A stretch of DNA of 64,000 nt from Pedobacter chinensis (GTDB lineage: Bacteria; Bacteroidota; Bacteroidia; Sphingobacteriales; Sphingobacteriaceae), in the NCBI RefSeq assembly GCF_003339865.1, contig NZ_QPKV01000010.1, forward strand, positions 119,058 through 183,057. The letters run 5' to 3'. Numbering within the stretch: position 1 is the first letter of the stretch; each line of letters opens with the position of its first letter. The translations under genes were made by a program, and so were the position numbers. Of this stretch, positions 52,463 through 62,178 are shown one piece after another. Below the pieces are notes generated by a model. It made no database searches, had not been told where the DNA came from, and was given only the letters and a program-made list of their open reading frames with translations.

Positions 52463-54286
52463 CTAAACCCCATCGCCTCTTAAACTCCTGAATCTTTTTC
52501 GGGCTTCTGCACTAAACATGCTTCCAGGATAATCGGTTATCAGTTTCTGAAAGTAAAGCTGTGCCTGAGCGATATCATTAAGTTTTTTCTCATATAAATC
52601 GCCAAGAGTAAATAGTGCATCATCAGTCCAAATGCCATCTTTAAATTCTTCCGTTACTTTTTTAAGAATATCTGCTGCTTTTTGGAAATCATTTGATTTA
52701 ATCAGGATTCTCGCTTTAGTCATCAAAACCGCGTCAGCCAATCCATGATTAGGAAAAGCAATCGCAATGCTATCTAATTTTTTTATCGCTTGTGCAGGAA
52801 GATTTCGAAAAATCAACATCTCTGCATCTGCATACATTTTCAATGCATTGCTATCCGTTGGTGTTTGAATGTTATCCGTAATTAATAAACTTAAATTTAA
52901 AGCATCATTCGCAATCAATTGTGATGTTGCAGCTTTTAAAACCTGGCATTGGCCATTACTATAATCAAAATTTCCCTGATAAAAAGAAAGTTTTGCGCTA
53001 CGGAAACGGGCTTCGTTTCCAATCGGCTGACCTTCAAATTGCTTGCTTACCTGCTCATAAGCTAAAAAGGCTTCCCAGGGCTGATTGGTTAAAATGTAAA
53101 TATCGCCCAAATCTAATTTTAACTGCCCAACATCCTGAACAGTTAATCCAGGTATTTGCAAGGCCTCTTCTAAGCCCTTTTCGGCCTGATCAGCCTGCCT
53201 TAAGTAATAAGCCCGAAGGTTTGCTAATTTCTTAATTGCAAATAGGGTATTTTTATTTTTACCATTTTCGTCAATTAAAGACTGATAATCTTTTGCCAGT
53301 AAATCAAGATCAGATACAGCGTATTTTCCTGAAGTTTGCATGTTGTATTTAGTATTCAACATTTCAATCTTCGATGGTAAGTAATACTGATTATCTTTTC
53401 CCTTGGTTAATAAATAATCATAAGCCTTAATTGCGGTTTCATAAGCTCCGTTATCAACAAACGTAGAAATGGAATTGAATAATGTTCCTCCATCTGCTTT
53501 TGTGCGTTTATCAAAAGCAATTAACTGGCGTAGCGCCATATCATATTCCTGCTGTTGAATATAATTCCAGGTTAATAGTTGAATATAGATTTCAACATCT
53601 GGTTCCTTCTGAATTTTCCTGAGTATTGCTGTCTGAAAAGCCTGATAATCTGTTTTATCCTCAAAAATCATTGGAAGCACTGCCTCAGCCTGAGTTAAAA
53701 TTTGAGGAATACTGGGTAATGCATCCAGATACTCCTGCATAAGCATTGGTTTATCCTTTTTAAAACGATAAATATTTAACAACTCAAAAGTAAACAACTG
53801 ATCGTTTCCTAAAAGTTTTCTTCCTTGTTTAAAAGTTTGAACTGCAAATTCATAATTTTCGAAGCGATAAAAACTATTGGCTAAATTTCTAATCCTGAAT
53901 TCATCCTTTGGGAGTTTGTTAATGACCTCATTAAATATTTTGCCGGCATTTTGAGTATCGCCCTTTTCCTGATATAACTTGCCCAAAGCAATGGGATAAG
54001 CATCATTAGAAGGGTTTTGCTTAAGCAATTTTTTAACAAGCTTTTCAGCCTGATCATACTGTTTAAGTTTTAATAACGAGTTAAAGTATAAATCAAAATA
54101 GCCTTCACTATTAGGCTTAAGGAATAACTTTTCTAATAAAACAGCGGCTTTTTCATAATCACCTTCCTGATAATATTGGATGGCTAAAGCACTTTCATCC
54201 TGACCAACCTGCAGATTCGGCCGAAATATTTGTGCACTGGCTCCAGTACTAAAAATTAAGAATATGATGAGCAGTATGCGATTCAT
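52463..54286 (-). CDS. Tetratricopeptide repeat protein, exported
   Basis: 607 residues. A signal peptide (about 1-18, ending GASA) is followed by many TPR-like helix pairs, clearest at about 33-130 (ALAIQYYQEGDYEKAAVLLEKL, YDQAEKLVKKLLKQNPSNDAYPIALGKLYQEKGDTQ) and again at 500-600 (IAIAFPNHGLADAVLMTKARILI, QAQLYFQKLITDYPGSMFSAEARKR). Probably a periplasmic scaffold; no partner is apparent nearby. Confidence 0.8.
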   Translation of the reverse strand: MNRILLIIFLIFSTGASAQIFRPNLQVGQDESALAIQYYQEGDYEKAAVLLEKLFLKPNSEGYFDLYFNSLLKLKQYDQAEKLVKKLLKQNPSNDAYPIALGKLYQEKGDTQNAGKIFNEVINKLPKDEFRIRNLANSFYRFENYEFAVQTFKQGRKLLGNDQLFTFELLNIYRFKKDKPMLMQEYLDALPSIPQILTQAEAVLPMIFEDKTDYQAFQTAILRKIQKEPDVEIYIQLLTWNYIQQQEYDMALRQLIAFDKRTKADGGTLFNSISTFVDNGAYETAIKAYDYLLTKGKDNQYYLPSKIEMLNTKYNMQTSGKYAVSDLDLLAKDYQSLIDENGKNKNTLFAIKKLANLRAYYLRQADQAEKGLEEALQIPGLTVQDVGQLKLDLGDIYILTNQPWEAFLAYEQVSKQFEGQPIGNEARFRSAKLSFYQGNFDYSNGQCQVLKAATSQLIANDALNLSLLITDNIQTPTDSNALKMYADAEMLIFRNLPAQAIKKLDSIAIAFPNHGLADAVLMTKARILIKSNDFQKAADILKKVTEEFKDGIWTDDALFTLGDLYEKKLNDIAQAQLYFQKLITDYPGSMFSAEARKRFRSLRGDGV

Positions 54287-54552
54287 TTTATTGCGGTATG
54301 TGCTTAAAAGTAATTAAAAATGGCGAAAGCTGAAAACCCAAAGAAAAAACGGCAACTAAAAGGGTTTAGTTTACACAAGCCTCAGGGTAGCCTTAATTCT
54401 AATAATAATGTTACCTGTATTTTATTTTGTCTCTATCTTACTAAATACTAAATTGAGCCCCCAGGCTATGTTTCTATAAGTAACATTGTTAGTGTAAAGT
54501 GTGGTTAACTAGCTGAGATATTTATTTTTGTTATCCCCTCAGGAAATTATTT

Positions 54553-56439
54553 ATGTTAAAGAGAATTATTCTATTGGTTTTGGTTGTTTCGATTTGGGCT
54601 TGTAAAAATCCAAAAAAGGAGCAGACTATACCCGTTGATGATTTTTTTAAAGCATTTGATAAGGCTTACTACCACATTTCGCCAGATGGCAAAAGCCTCT
54701 CTTATTTAAAACTTCAGGATAAAAAACTCGATCTTTTTGTAGATGATCTGGCAACTGGAAACAGCGTACAGTTAACTCATTTAAGTGAAAAAACGATAAG
54801 TTTTCATTTCTGGACGAGCAATAATGAGTTGATTTATTATACCGAAGATGACTCGAAAGAAAGGCGATCGGATATTTTTGTGATCAATAAAGATGGAAGT
54901 AAACAAATCCAGTTAAGTTCCAATGAAAAAACGAGGTTAAGGGTAATTGAAGATCAGTTAATTGATGATAAATACATTATTGTTGCTTCCAACAAAAGAG
55001 ATTCAACTGTTTTTGATGTTTATCGTTTAAATGTCCGCAATGGACAAATGGATATTGCTGCTAAAAATCCAGGGAATATTACAGAGTGGATGACCGATAA
55101 TAAGGGTGTTTTAAAAATCGCTGTTGCCAGTGATGGCGTAAACGAAACGCTGATGTACAGGGAAAATGAAAACCAGTCTTTTCAACCTGTAATCAGTAAT
55201 AATTTTGAAACAACCTTACAGCCAATTGCTTTTTCAGAACAGGAGCCAAATGTGCTTTACGCAATTTCAAATGTTAACCGGGATAAAAATGCGTTGGTTG
55301 CTCTGGATTTAAAAACAGGCAAAGAAAAACAGGTTCTCTTTGCAAACGATACCTTAAATGTTGTTGATGCCAGGTATTCGCGAACACAAAAGAAGATGAT
55401 ATTTGTGACTTGTGAAACCTGGAAAAAGGAAAAATTTTATCTGGATGATGATTCAAGGCGTACTTACGGAAAAATAGATCAGCTTTTACCGGGGTCTGAG
55501 TGGAGAATAATGGACAAAGACAAAATGGACAAGGTTTTTGTGATCAGAACCTTTACCGATAAAAACCCAGGTTCATATTATTTGTACACAGCAAGCGATA
55601 ATAAGCTTAAAAAGCTTACTGATATTAACTCATCAATAAAAGAAGAAATGATGAGCGATATGAAGCCAATAAGCTTTAAAAGCAGTGATAGTTTAACCAT
55701 AAACGGCTATTTAACCTTGCCTAAAAATAAGAAAGCAACTAATTTACCAGTTGTTGTAGTACCGCATAATGGTCCTGGTGGGCGAAACAGTTGGGGTTAC
55801 AACGCCGATGTACAGTTTTTAGCCAATCGTGGTTATGCAGTGCTTCAGGTGAATTACCGGGGATCAACAGGCTATGGAAAATCTTTTTATGCAGCAGGCT
55901 TTAAACAATGGAGTGATAAAATTCAGGAAGATGTAAATGATGGCGTGCGTTGGTTAATCGATCGCAAGATTGCCAATCCTAAAAAAATAGCGATTTATGG
56001 AAACGGATTTGGTGGTTATATCGCATTAAATTGTTTGTATAAAAATCCCGATCTTTATAGCTGCGGTGGATCAAACTCTGGTGTAATTAATTTATTTAGT
56101 TATCTGAAAACAATTCCGCCATTTTTAAAATCAAACCTTCAAATGTATTACGAAATAATTGGCAATCCGATAACGGATACAGACTATATGCGTTTTGCCT
56201 CGCCTGTTTTTCATGCCGATCGATTTAAAACACCGCTTTTTATTGCTCAAAATCCCAAAGATCCGCGGGTAAATGTTGCTGAAGGAGTCCAGTTTATTAA
56301 GGAGTTGAAAAAAAGGAATGTTCCGGTAACTTATATCGAAAAAGAAGAGGGGCCAAACCCGGTATTACGCCAGCAAGGCAGAACCGCTTTATATAAAGCC
56401 TTAGAAGAATTTTTAAAAACAAACCTGAGTAAGAAATAG
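54553..56439 (+). CDS. S9-family prolyl-oligopeptidase-like lipoprotein, catalytically inactive
   Basis: 628 residues. A lipoprotein signal (lipobox IWAC, Cys17), a seven-bladed propeller-like region (about 35-390), then an alpha/beta-hydrolase domain (about 390-625). The nucleophile elbow, normally GxSxGG, reads GNGFGG, so the serine is Gly485. The catalytic-histidine segment EGHGF is replaced by EGPNP (Pro601). Only Asp570 of the triad remains. It is probably a binding or sensing protein rather than a peptidase. It ends 3 bp before a histidine kinase gene, so the two are co-transcribed and may work together. Confidence 0.85.
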   Translation: MLKRIILLVLVVSIWACKNPKKEQTIPVDDFFKAFDKAYYHISPDGKSLSYLKLQDKKLDLFVDDLATGNSVQLTHLSEKTISFHFWTSNNELIYYTEDDSKERRSDIFVINKDGSKQIQLSSNEKTRLRVIEDQLIDDKYIIVASNKRDSTVFDVYRLNVRNGQMDIAAKNPGNITEWMTDNKGVLKIAVASDGVNETLMYRENENQSFQPVISNNFETTLQPIAFSEQEPNVLYAISNVNRDKNALVALDLKTGKEKQVLFANDTLNVVDARYSRTQKKMIFVTCETWKKEKFYLDDDSRRTYGKIDQLLPGSEWRIMDKDKMDKVFVIRTFTDKNPGSYYLYTASDNKLKKLTDINSSIKEEMMSDMKPISFKSSDSLTINGYLTLPKNKKATNLPVVVVPHNGPGGRNSWGYNADVQFLANRGYAVLQVNYRGSTGYGKSFYAAGFKQWSDKIQEDVNDGVRWLIDRKIANPKKIAIYGNGFGGYIALNCLYKNPDLYSCGGSNSGVINLFSYLKTIPPFLKSNLQMYYEIIGNPITDTDYMRFASPVFHADRFKTPLFIAQNPKDPRVNVAEGVQFIKELKKRNVPVTYIEKEEGPNPVLRQQGRTALYKALEEFLKTNLSKK

Positions 56440-56442
56440 GTT

Positions 56443-58110
56443 ATGGCCCTGGATAAGAAAAATGGTTACCGGAAAAATTTCTCACTAGGTGTTACCTTTA
56501 TCATACTCATCTCCATTCTTTTTGTTCTCTCTTTATTTCTGGCATTCAACTTCAGTAAAAAATCCATTGAGAATGAATTCGTATCAGAAAAAGTAAACGT
56601 TTTAGAACAAAGTATTAAGGCATATAATGATTTCTTTCAAAACAAAATGCCCGAGATTTCATACTATAACGGCTTTTTAGATTCGGCAACAGCTGCGAAA
56701 TTTGTAGATACCATAACTATAAAATACCCATTCGTTTCTAAAGTTACTTTTTACGATACTGAAGTAAAAAACGTACCGGTAAGAGATGGAATGAATGTGG
56801 GGAATTTATCAATCGGTCCAAAGTCTATTTTTCAATTTGGTAAAAATGTATCGCCTGATTCTGTAAAATTATTTTCTGAATACGATACAAGATCTTTTAA
56901 AGTCGGAGATGATTTCAATGCCATGGCTTATAAACTGGTAACATTTGTCGATCAACTGGATACTGCAGTTGTACCTACACAAGAAGAACTGTTTACCAAT
57001 TTTTCTGTGGTTAAATCAAATAAAATCACTTATTTGAATATACCAAGGCGGGAAGATTTAAAAATTTATAAAAACATGATGCGGCATAAGCTTAATCCGC
57101 TACCCATCTACCAGCAAGATATGCTGGTTTTTCAGCTTGATCCCAATAAAATAAAAGTCATTAATACCAGGCCATTGCTTTACCAGAAAATTGAAGTTGA
57201 ACCTTTAACTTACGATCCGATTGATACTTCTGATGAAAATATGACCACAGAAATAGCGCTACCAGGCGCATTCTCAGATTTTAAGCTTTATTTTACCTCT
57301 TCAAAATCATATATTAAAAAGGAGATCTTTATCTATTTCATGCCAATTGCATTAGTGTTGTTATTGGTTTACGGCGTTTTGTTATTGGTCGCCTTTCTAA
57401 TTTACCGGAACCTGAACATCAACAGTAAAATGTTTAAACTGCAATATGATTTTGTGAACAACCTTACACACGAGTTTAAAACTCCGGTAAGTGTAATTAA
57501 AATTGCTGGTAATAACATTAAAAGCGCAACCGCCCTCAGCCAAAAGGAACAACAGCTTTACGGTAAAATTTTAGATGAAGAAGCTGATAAATTAAACGGT
57601 TTGATGAATAAGCTGCTTGCTTTTACTCAAATTGAAAACAAGGCGATCAAGCTGAATCAGGAGGAGGTTAATATTGAAGATTTTATAGCCAGTACAGTAG
57701 AATCGCACACGCTGAAACATCCTGATTTTAAAATAACTTACGAGGTGGTTGGTTTTAGAACCTTTATCACAGATCCGGTTTTATTGGGTAGTTTATTTGA
57801 TAACTTAGCCGAAAATGCCTATAAATATTCTAAGCCTGCCAATAAGAAATTACATATTAGTGCAAAATTAATAAAGGGAGTATTGGTTTTTCGTTTTACC
57901 GACAAGGGAATAGGAATACCATCATCAGAATTAAATAATATCTTTAAAAAGTTTTTCAGAATACAGAATGAGTATAACCAAATGGGAAGTGTAGGACTAG
58001 GTTTGGCTTTCTGCAAAGAACTGGTTAACTTTATGCAGGGAGAAATCTCGGTAAAAAGTAAAGTAGGGCGTGGCACAGAGTTTAAAATTGTGCTGCCTTA
58101 TAATAATTGA
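56443..58110 (+). CDS. Membrane sensor histidine kinase
   Basis: 555 residues. Two membrane segments (about 15-37 and 288-318) bracket a periplasmic sensor domain of about 250 residues that I do not recognise. The HisKA box holds His346 in FVNNLTHEFKTPVSVIKIA. The HATPase domain has N (DNLAENAYKYS), G1 (DKGIGIP) and G2 (VGLGLAFCKE) boxes. Co-transcribed with the inactive S9-like lipoprotein; the response regulator at 58409 is likely its partner. Confidence 0.9.
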   Translation: MALDKKNGYRKNFSLGVTFIILISILFVLSLFLAFNFSKKSIENEFVSEKVNVLEQSIKAYNDFFQNKMPEISYYNGFLDSATAAKFVDTITIKYPFVSKVTFYDTEVKNVPVRDGMNVGNLSIGPKSIFQFGKNVSPDSVKLFSEYDTRSFKVGDDFNAMAYKLVTFVDQLDTAVVPTQEELFTNFSVVKSNKITYLNIPRREDLKIYKNMMRHKLNPLPIYQQDMLVFQLDPNKIKVINTRPLLYQKIEVEPLTYDPIDTSDENMTTEIALPGAFSDFKLYFTSSKSYIKKEIFIYFMPIALVLLLVYGVLLLVAFLIYRNLNINSKMFKLQYDFVNNLTHEFKTPVSVIKIAGNNIKSATALSQKEQQLYGKILDEEADKLNGLMNKLLAFTQIENKAIKLNQEEVNIEDFIASTVESHTLKHPDFKITYEVVGFRTFITDPVLLGSLFDNLAENAYKYSKPANKKLHISAKLIKGVLVFRFTDKGIGIPSSELNNIFKKFFRIQNEYNQMGSVGLGLAFCKELVNFMQGEISVKSKVGRGTEFKIVLPYNN

Positions 58111-58311
58111 AATGTTGTGAAGTTCGAATGTTGTAATGTTACCTGACAAACTTTCAAATAAAGTAGTTGAAACTTAGCAGTGATTAAACAATTGTAATTT
58201 TGAATGAAGTAATGTTACCAAGTAATCATAAATATAATAATAATTAAAATTGAAATGTTGTAAAGTTCGAATGTTACCTTGACAGACTTTCAAATAAATA
58301 GTTGAAACTTA
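58109..58311. repeat. Two direct repeats of about 60-68 bp between kinase and response regulator
   Basis: Copy 1 at 58109-58176 and copy 2 at 58252-58311 share GAAATGTTGT(G/A)AAGTTCGAATGTT and GACA(A/G)ACTTTCAAATAAA ... TAGTTGAAACTTA. Copy 2 lacks about 8 bp. The rest of the 297-bp gap is AT-rich with further ATGTTGTAA-like fragments. Confidence 0.65.
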
Positions 58312-58408
58312 AAAATGTTAAATATTGTAAAATTAAATGTGGTGATGTTGCCTTTAACCTTACATTACAACCTTTTAACTTTATAACTCATAATAAACAC
58401 ACATATAA

Positions 58409-59098
58409 ATGTCTAAAGAAGTAAAAATATTAATTGTTGAGGATGATGAAAATCTTCGCTTTTTGGTAGCACATCGATTAAAAACTGAAGGCTATAATGT
58501 ACTGGAAGCTAACGATGGCGAATCGGGCGAGCGAATGATCATTGCTGACCAACCTGATATTGTTTTGTTAGATTGGATGATGCCTGGAAAACAAGGCGCT
58601 GAGGTTTGCGAAAATGTACGTAAGCAGGGCTTCGAGAATCTGATCATTATGATGACTGCAAAAGCGCAGGATGTAGATAAAATTGATGCTTATAACTTTG
58701 GCGCATCAGACTATATTACCAAACCGTTTAACATGGATGTATTGGTGGCGATGCTGGAAAGTAAAGTGAAATTTATTGTGAACAAGGATACCGCCGAAAT
58801 TCATCGTTTCGGTAATATGGAGCATCACCCTAACATTCATACCTTATTTAGAGATGGGAAGAAAATTGAGTTAACCATATTGGAAAATCGTATTCTGCTG
58901 TATTTCTTGCGCAATCCGGGTAAAGTAATCAACCGTGATGAGTTGATGCTGGTGGTTTGGGGTTATAATTCTGATGTGAACACCAGAACGCTGGATATGC
59001 ACATTGTTCGCTTGCGTAAAAAAATAGAATTGAACCCTGATAATCCTCAGCTATTGCAAACTGTACGTGGTGTAGGATATCGCTTTAACGCGGGATAG
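58409..59098 (+). CDS. OmpR-family response regulator
   Basis: 229 residues. A receiver domain (1-120) has the acidic pair D12/D13, phospho-acceptor D55 in VLLDWMMPG, Thr in MMTAKAQ and Lys in YITKPFN. A winged-helix domain (about 130-229) ends RTLDMHIVRLRKKIELNPDNPQLLQTVRGVGYRF (in pieces). Likely partner of the upstream kinase despite the repeat-filled gap. Confidence 0.93.
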   Translation: MSKEVKILIVEDDENLRFLVAHRLKTEGYNVLEANDGESGERMIIADQPDIVLLDWMMPGKQGAEVCENVRKQGFENLIIMMTAKAQDVDKIDAYNFGASDYITKPFNMDVLVAMLESKVKFIVNKDTAEIHRFGNMEHHPNIHTLFRDGKKIELTILENRILLYFLRNPGKVINRDELMLVVWGYNSDVNTRTLDMHIVRLRKKIELNPDNPQLLQTVRGVGYRFNAG

Positions 59099-59194
59099 AA
59101 ATAGTGATTGAATTAGCGATTGAGTGAATTTTACGACATGTAAATTCATTCAATCATTCATTATTCTCTACCTCAAAAATTCAATTGTTTCTGA

Positions 59195-60457
59195 TTAAGC
59201 TCTTTTTAAAGTGAAAATTGTTATTTCAGGTAAAATTCCTACCCTGCCTGGGTAACCTAAGAAACCATAGCCAACATTAACATAAAGCTGTTGTTTTTGC
59301 TCCTGGTATAAACCTGCCCATTCTTTATAAATATATTGAACCGGGCTCCATTGGTATTCTTTCAGGCGAACACCGAACTGCATTCCGTGGGTATGGCCGC
59401 TAAACATAGCATCTATTTGCGGGTATTTCTCTAAAACTTCGCCCCGCCAGTGTGATGGATCATGACTTAATAAAAGTTTAACTGGTAAATCATCGGTATT
59501 TTTAACGGCCAGTTCCATTTTACCATATTTAGGAAAACGACCCATTCCCCAGTTTTCGATGCCCAGAATCCCAATTTCTTCACCATCAACCTTTAGTCTG
59601 CGGTTTTCATTCATTAATAAATCATAACCCATGATTTTATGCACATCAACCATATCTTTAAGGTTTTTTACCTTGGCAGGAGATGATTCTCTTCCAAAGA
59701 AATAATCGCCATAATCATGGTTTCCTAATGATGAATAAACGCCAAGTGGTGCTTTCACTTTTGAAAAAATATCCTGATAATCCCTTACTTCATTCGTTAG
59801 ATTATTTACCAAATCTCCGGTAAAGAACACAAAATCCGGTTTTTCGGCCAACAACATTTCTACACCACCTTTAACTGCGGTTTTGTTATAAAAACTACCA
59901 GAATGGATATCAGAAATTTGTGCCATCGTTATTCCATCAAAAGCTTTTGGAAGGTTAGGCAGAATCAGGTTTACTTTTCTAATTTGATAATCATAAGCAC
60001 CGGAAATGATGCCCCAGCTTAATGATGTTAATGGCACAGCCGCTGCTACTAAACCTGCTTTAACCAAAAATTCTGAACGCGAAATGGTTTCAATATCTGC
60101 CGGAACATTTTTTTCTGTTTTTTGGGCTGGCTTAATTCCCCTGTTTTTTTTAAACAACCAGATGAACAATCTTCGCAGATCATCAATGAGCAAGAATGGT
60201 AACATGGCTAGTTTACAGGCTACCGTTAAAAAGAAAGCAACTAAAATAATGGCTCTTAAAGTGAGAAATAAGTTTAAATAAATGCCGCAGAAAACACCAA
60301 GAATTAAAAGTAGGCTATAACCCCAATATAAAATTCCGAATACTTTTTTTGTTTTGTGCCCCCAGTTTTTGAAAACAGAGATAATGGCTTTGTAACAGTA
60401 TATATCAAAAGCAATAATAAATATGCTTGCAGTTACTAATATTGGTAATCTTCCCAT
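59195..60457 (-). CDS. Membrane-anchored calcineurin-like metallophosphoesterase
   Basis: 420 residues. About three to four membrane segments (1-110), a short basic linker, a further hydrophobic stretch (about 130-150), then a metallophosphoesterase domain (about 170-420). Metal motifs are complete: QISDIHSGSF, FTGDLVNNL, LGNHDYG, LLSHDPSHW and FSGHTHGMQFG. Substrate unknown. Confidence 0.87.
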   Translation of the reverse strand: MGRLPILVTASIFIIAFDIYCYKAIISVFKNWGHKTKKVFGILYWGYSLLLILGVFCGIYLNLFLTLRAIILVAFFLTVACKLAMLPFLLIDDLRRLFIWLFKKNRGIKPAQKTEKNVPADIETISRSEFLVKAGLVAAAVPLTSLSWGIISGAYDYQIRKVNLILPNLPKAFDGITMAQISDIHSGSFYNKTAVKGGVEMLLAEKPDFVFFTGDLVNNLTNEVRDYQDIFSKVKAPLGVYSSLGNHDYGDYFFGRESSPAKVKNLKDMVDVHKIMGYDLLMNENRRLKVDGEEIGILGIENWGMGRFPKYGKMELAVKNTDDLPVKLLLSHDPSHWRGEVLEKYPQIDAMFSGHTHGMQFGVRLKEYQWSPVQYIYKEWAGLYQEQKQQLYVNVGYGFLGYPGRVGILPEITIFTLKRA

Positions 60458-60554
60458 GTTATAGGACTAATATTTTAAATAAAAAGCTTTGCCACTTTCT
60501 TTGCGGGGAAAGTTGTCAAAGCTAATAAATTAAAGAAATTAAAATATTTAATTG

Positions 60555-62039
60555 TTATCTGAAATCATCTTCATCTTCTTCATCAAATTCAGCATTAAAT
60601 AAACTGCCGAACATATCAGAGAAACCAAAGCCGCCATTTAAGTAGTTTTTGCTTAACTGAGAATACTCTGCTAATCCATGCAACACAAATTCCATTAAAA
60701 GCAAGGTTTGATTTTCGCTTAATTTAGGATGGAATTTCTTCACTAAATCATATAAGCTTGGTACAAGCATTAATGCTTTTTTGTATTGAGCATTGGTTAA
60801 AGTATCGGTCACGTCGAGATTATTTCCTTCGGTAAACCACTCGGTAATTTCGGTATATGGATTTGCCGTTTTGCTTTTTTTGGCCCTTTCCGGATCTGGA
60901 AAATAACGGGCAAATAAGGTTTTAACTGCTTTCCCAATTAAAGTAGTGGCCACATGCGCCGGACCTTCCAGTTCGCCTTCATAAACCAATTCTATTTTAC
61001 CCGTAATTGCAGGAATAATTCCAGCTAAATCTGATAAACGGACAAATGTGTTCTTCTCGCCTGAAATTAGCATTCTACGTTCGGCAGTACTGATTAAATT
61101 CTCGTAAGCAGAAATGGTTAACCTTGCCGAAACACCCGATTTTTGATCGATGTATTCACTTTTACGGGCTTCGAAAGCAATCTGTTCAACCAGATCTTTT
61201 ACCAATCCATCGGCTTCAATATTTGCTTTTTGTTCTTCTGTTATTCTGGCTTCCTGAAAAGTGATTTTACGGGAAATCTCGATGCTTTTAGGGTAGTGTG
61301 TTAAAATCTGGCTTTCAATCCTGTCTTTCAATGGTGTAACAATACTTCCACGGTTGGTGTAATCTTCAGGGTTTGCCGTAAACACAAATTGAATATCCAG
61401 TGGTAAACGTAATTTGAAACCACGAATCTGAATGTCTTTTTCCTGTAGCATGTTAAATAATGCCACCTGAATCCTTGCCTGTAAATCGGGGAGCTCGTTA
61501 ATGACGAAAATGCTGCGGTGCGCACGGGGAATTAAACCAAAATGAATTACACGTTCATCGTTATAGGTCAATTTTAATGTTGCGGCCTTAATTGGGTCGA
61601 CATCACCGATTAAATCTGCAACGGTAACATCTGGCGTAGCTAATTTTTCAGTATAGCGTTCACTGCGGTGTAACCAGGCAATTTCAGTTTCATCGCCTTT
61701 GGTTGCAATTTCGTTTTTTGCATACCAGGAAATCGGATTTAATGGGTCATCGAAAATTTCACTTCCTGCAACATAAGGAACAAATTCATCTAAAAGATTA
61801 ACCATTAAACGGGCAATCCTGGTTTTTGCTTGTCCGCGTAAACCCAAAAGTAATATGTTGTGGCGAGATAAAATTGCAGTTTGCAGCTCTGGAATAACTG
61901 TTTCATCATAACCAATAATGCCTTCAAACTCTGTTTTTTTATCTCTAAGCACCTTGATCAGATTGTCTCTAAGTTCTTCTTTAACAGATCTTGATCGATA
62001 TCCCGTAGTTTTTAATTCGCCTAATGTGGTGTTTTGCAT
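60555..62039 (-). CDS. MoxR/Mg-chelatase-like AAA+ ATPase
   Basis: 494 residues. Walker A GLRGQAKTR (about 65-73; the usual second Gly before KT is Ala), Walker B with IFVINELPDLQ (about 173-183), sensor-type FTANPEDYTNRG (about 219-230). It resembles the ChlI/MoxR group that works with VWA proteins as chelatases or chaperones. It follows the VWA gene by 139 bp on the same strand. The C-terminus is strongly acidic (EFDEEDEDDFR). Confidence 0.82.
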   Translation of the reverse strand: MQNTTLGELKTTGYRSRSVKEELRDNLIKVLRDKKTEFEGIIGYDETVIPELQTAILSRHNILLLGLRGQAKTRIARLMVNLLDEFVPYVAGSEIFDDPLNPISWYAKNEIATKGDETEIAWLHRSERYTEKLATPDVTVADLIGDVDPIKAATLKLTYNDERVIHFGLIPRAHRSIFVINELPDLQARIQVALFNMLQEKDIQIRGFKLRLPLDIQFVFTANPEDYTNRGSIVTPLKDRIESQILTHYPKSIEISRKITFQEARITEEQKANIEADGLVKDLVEQIAFEARKSEYIDQKSGVSARLTISAYENLISTAERRMLISGEKNTFVRLSDLAGIIPAITGKIELVYEGELEGPAHVATTLIGKAVKTLFARYFPDPERAKKSKTANPYTEITEWFTEGNNLDVTDTLTNAQYKKALMLVPSLYDLVKKFHPKLSENQTLLLMEFVLHGLAEYSQLSKNYLNGGFGFSDMFGSLFNAEFDEEDEDDFR

Positions 62040-62178
62040 CTTTTAGTTTAAATGTTGTAAGTTAATAAGGTTAAAAGTTTCCGTCTAAATAAGTGTAAAC
62101 TCACTCCAATCTTTCTTGTTACTTTGTAAGTGTCTGTTAAAGCCTTTAATCTTCCGACTTCGGACTAAAGACTTCGGA

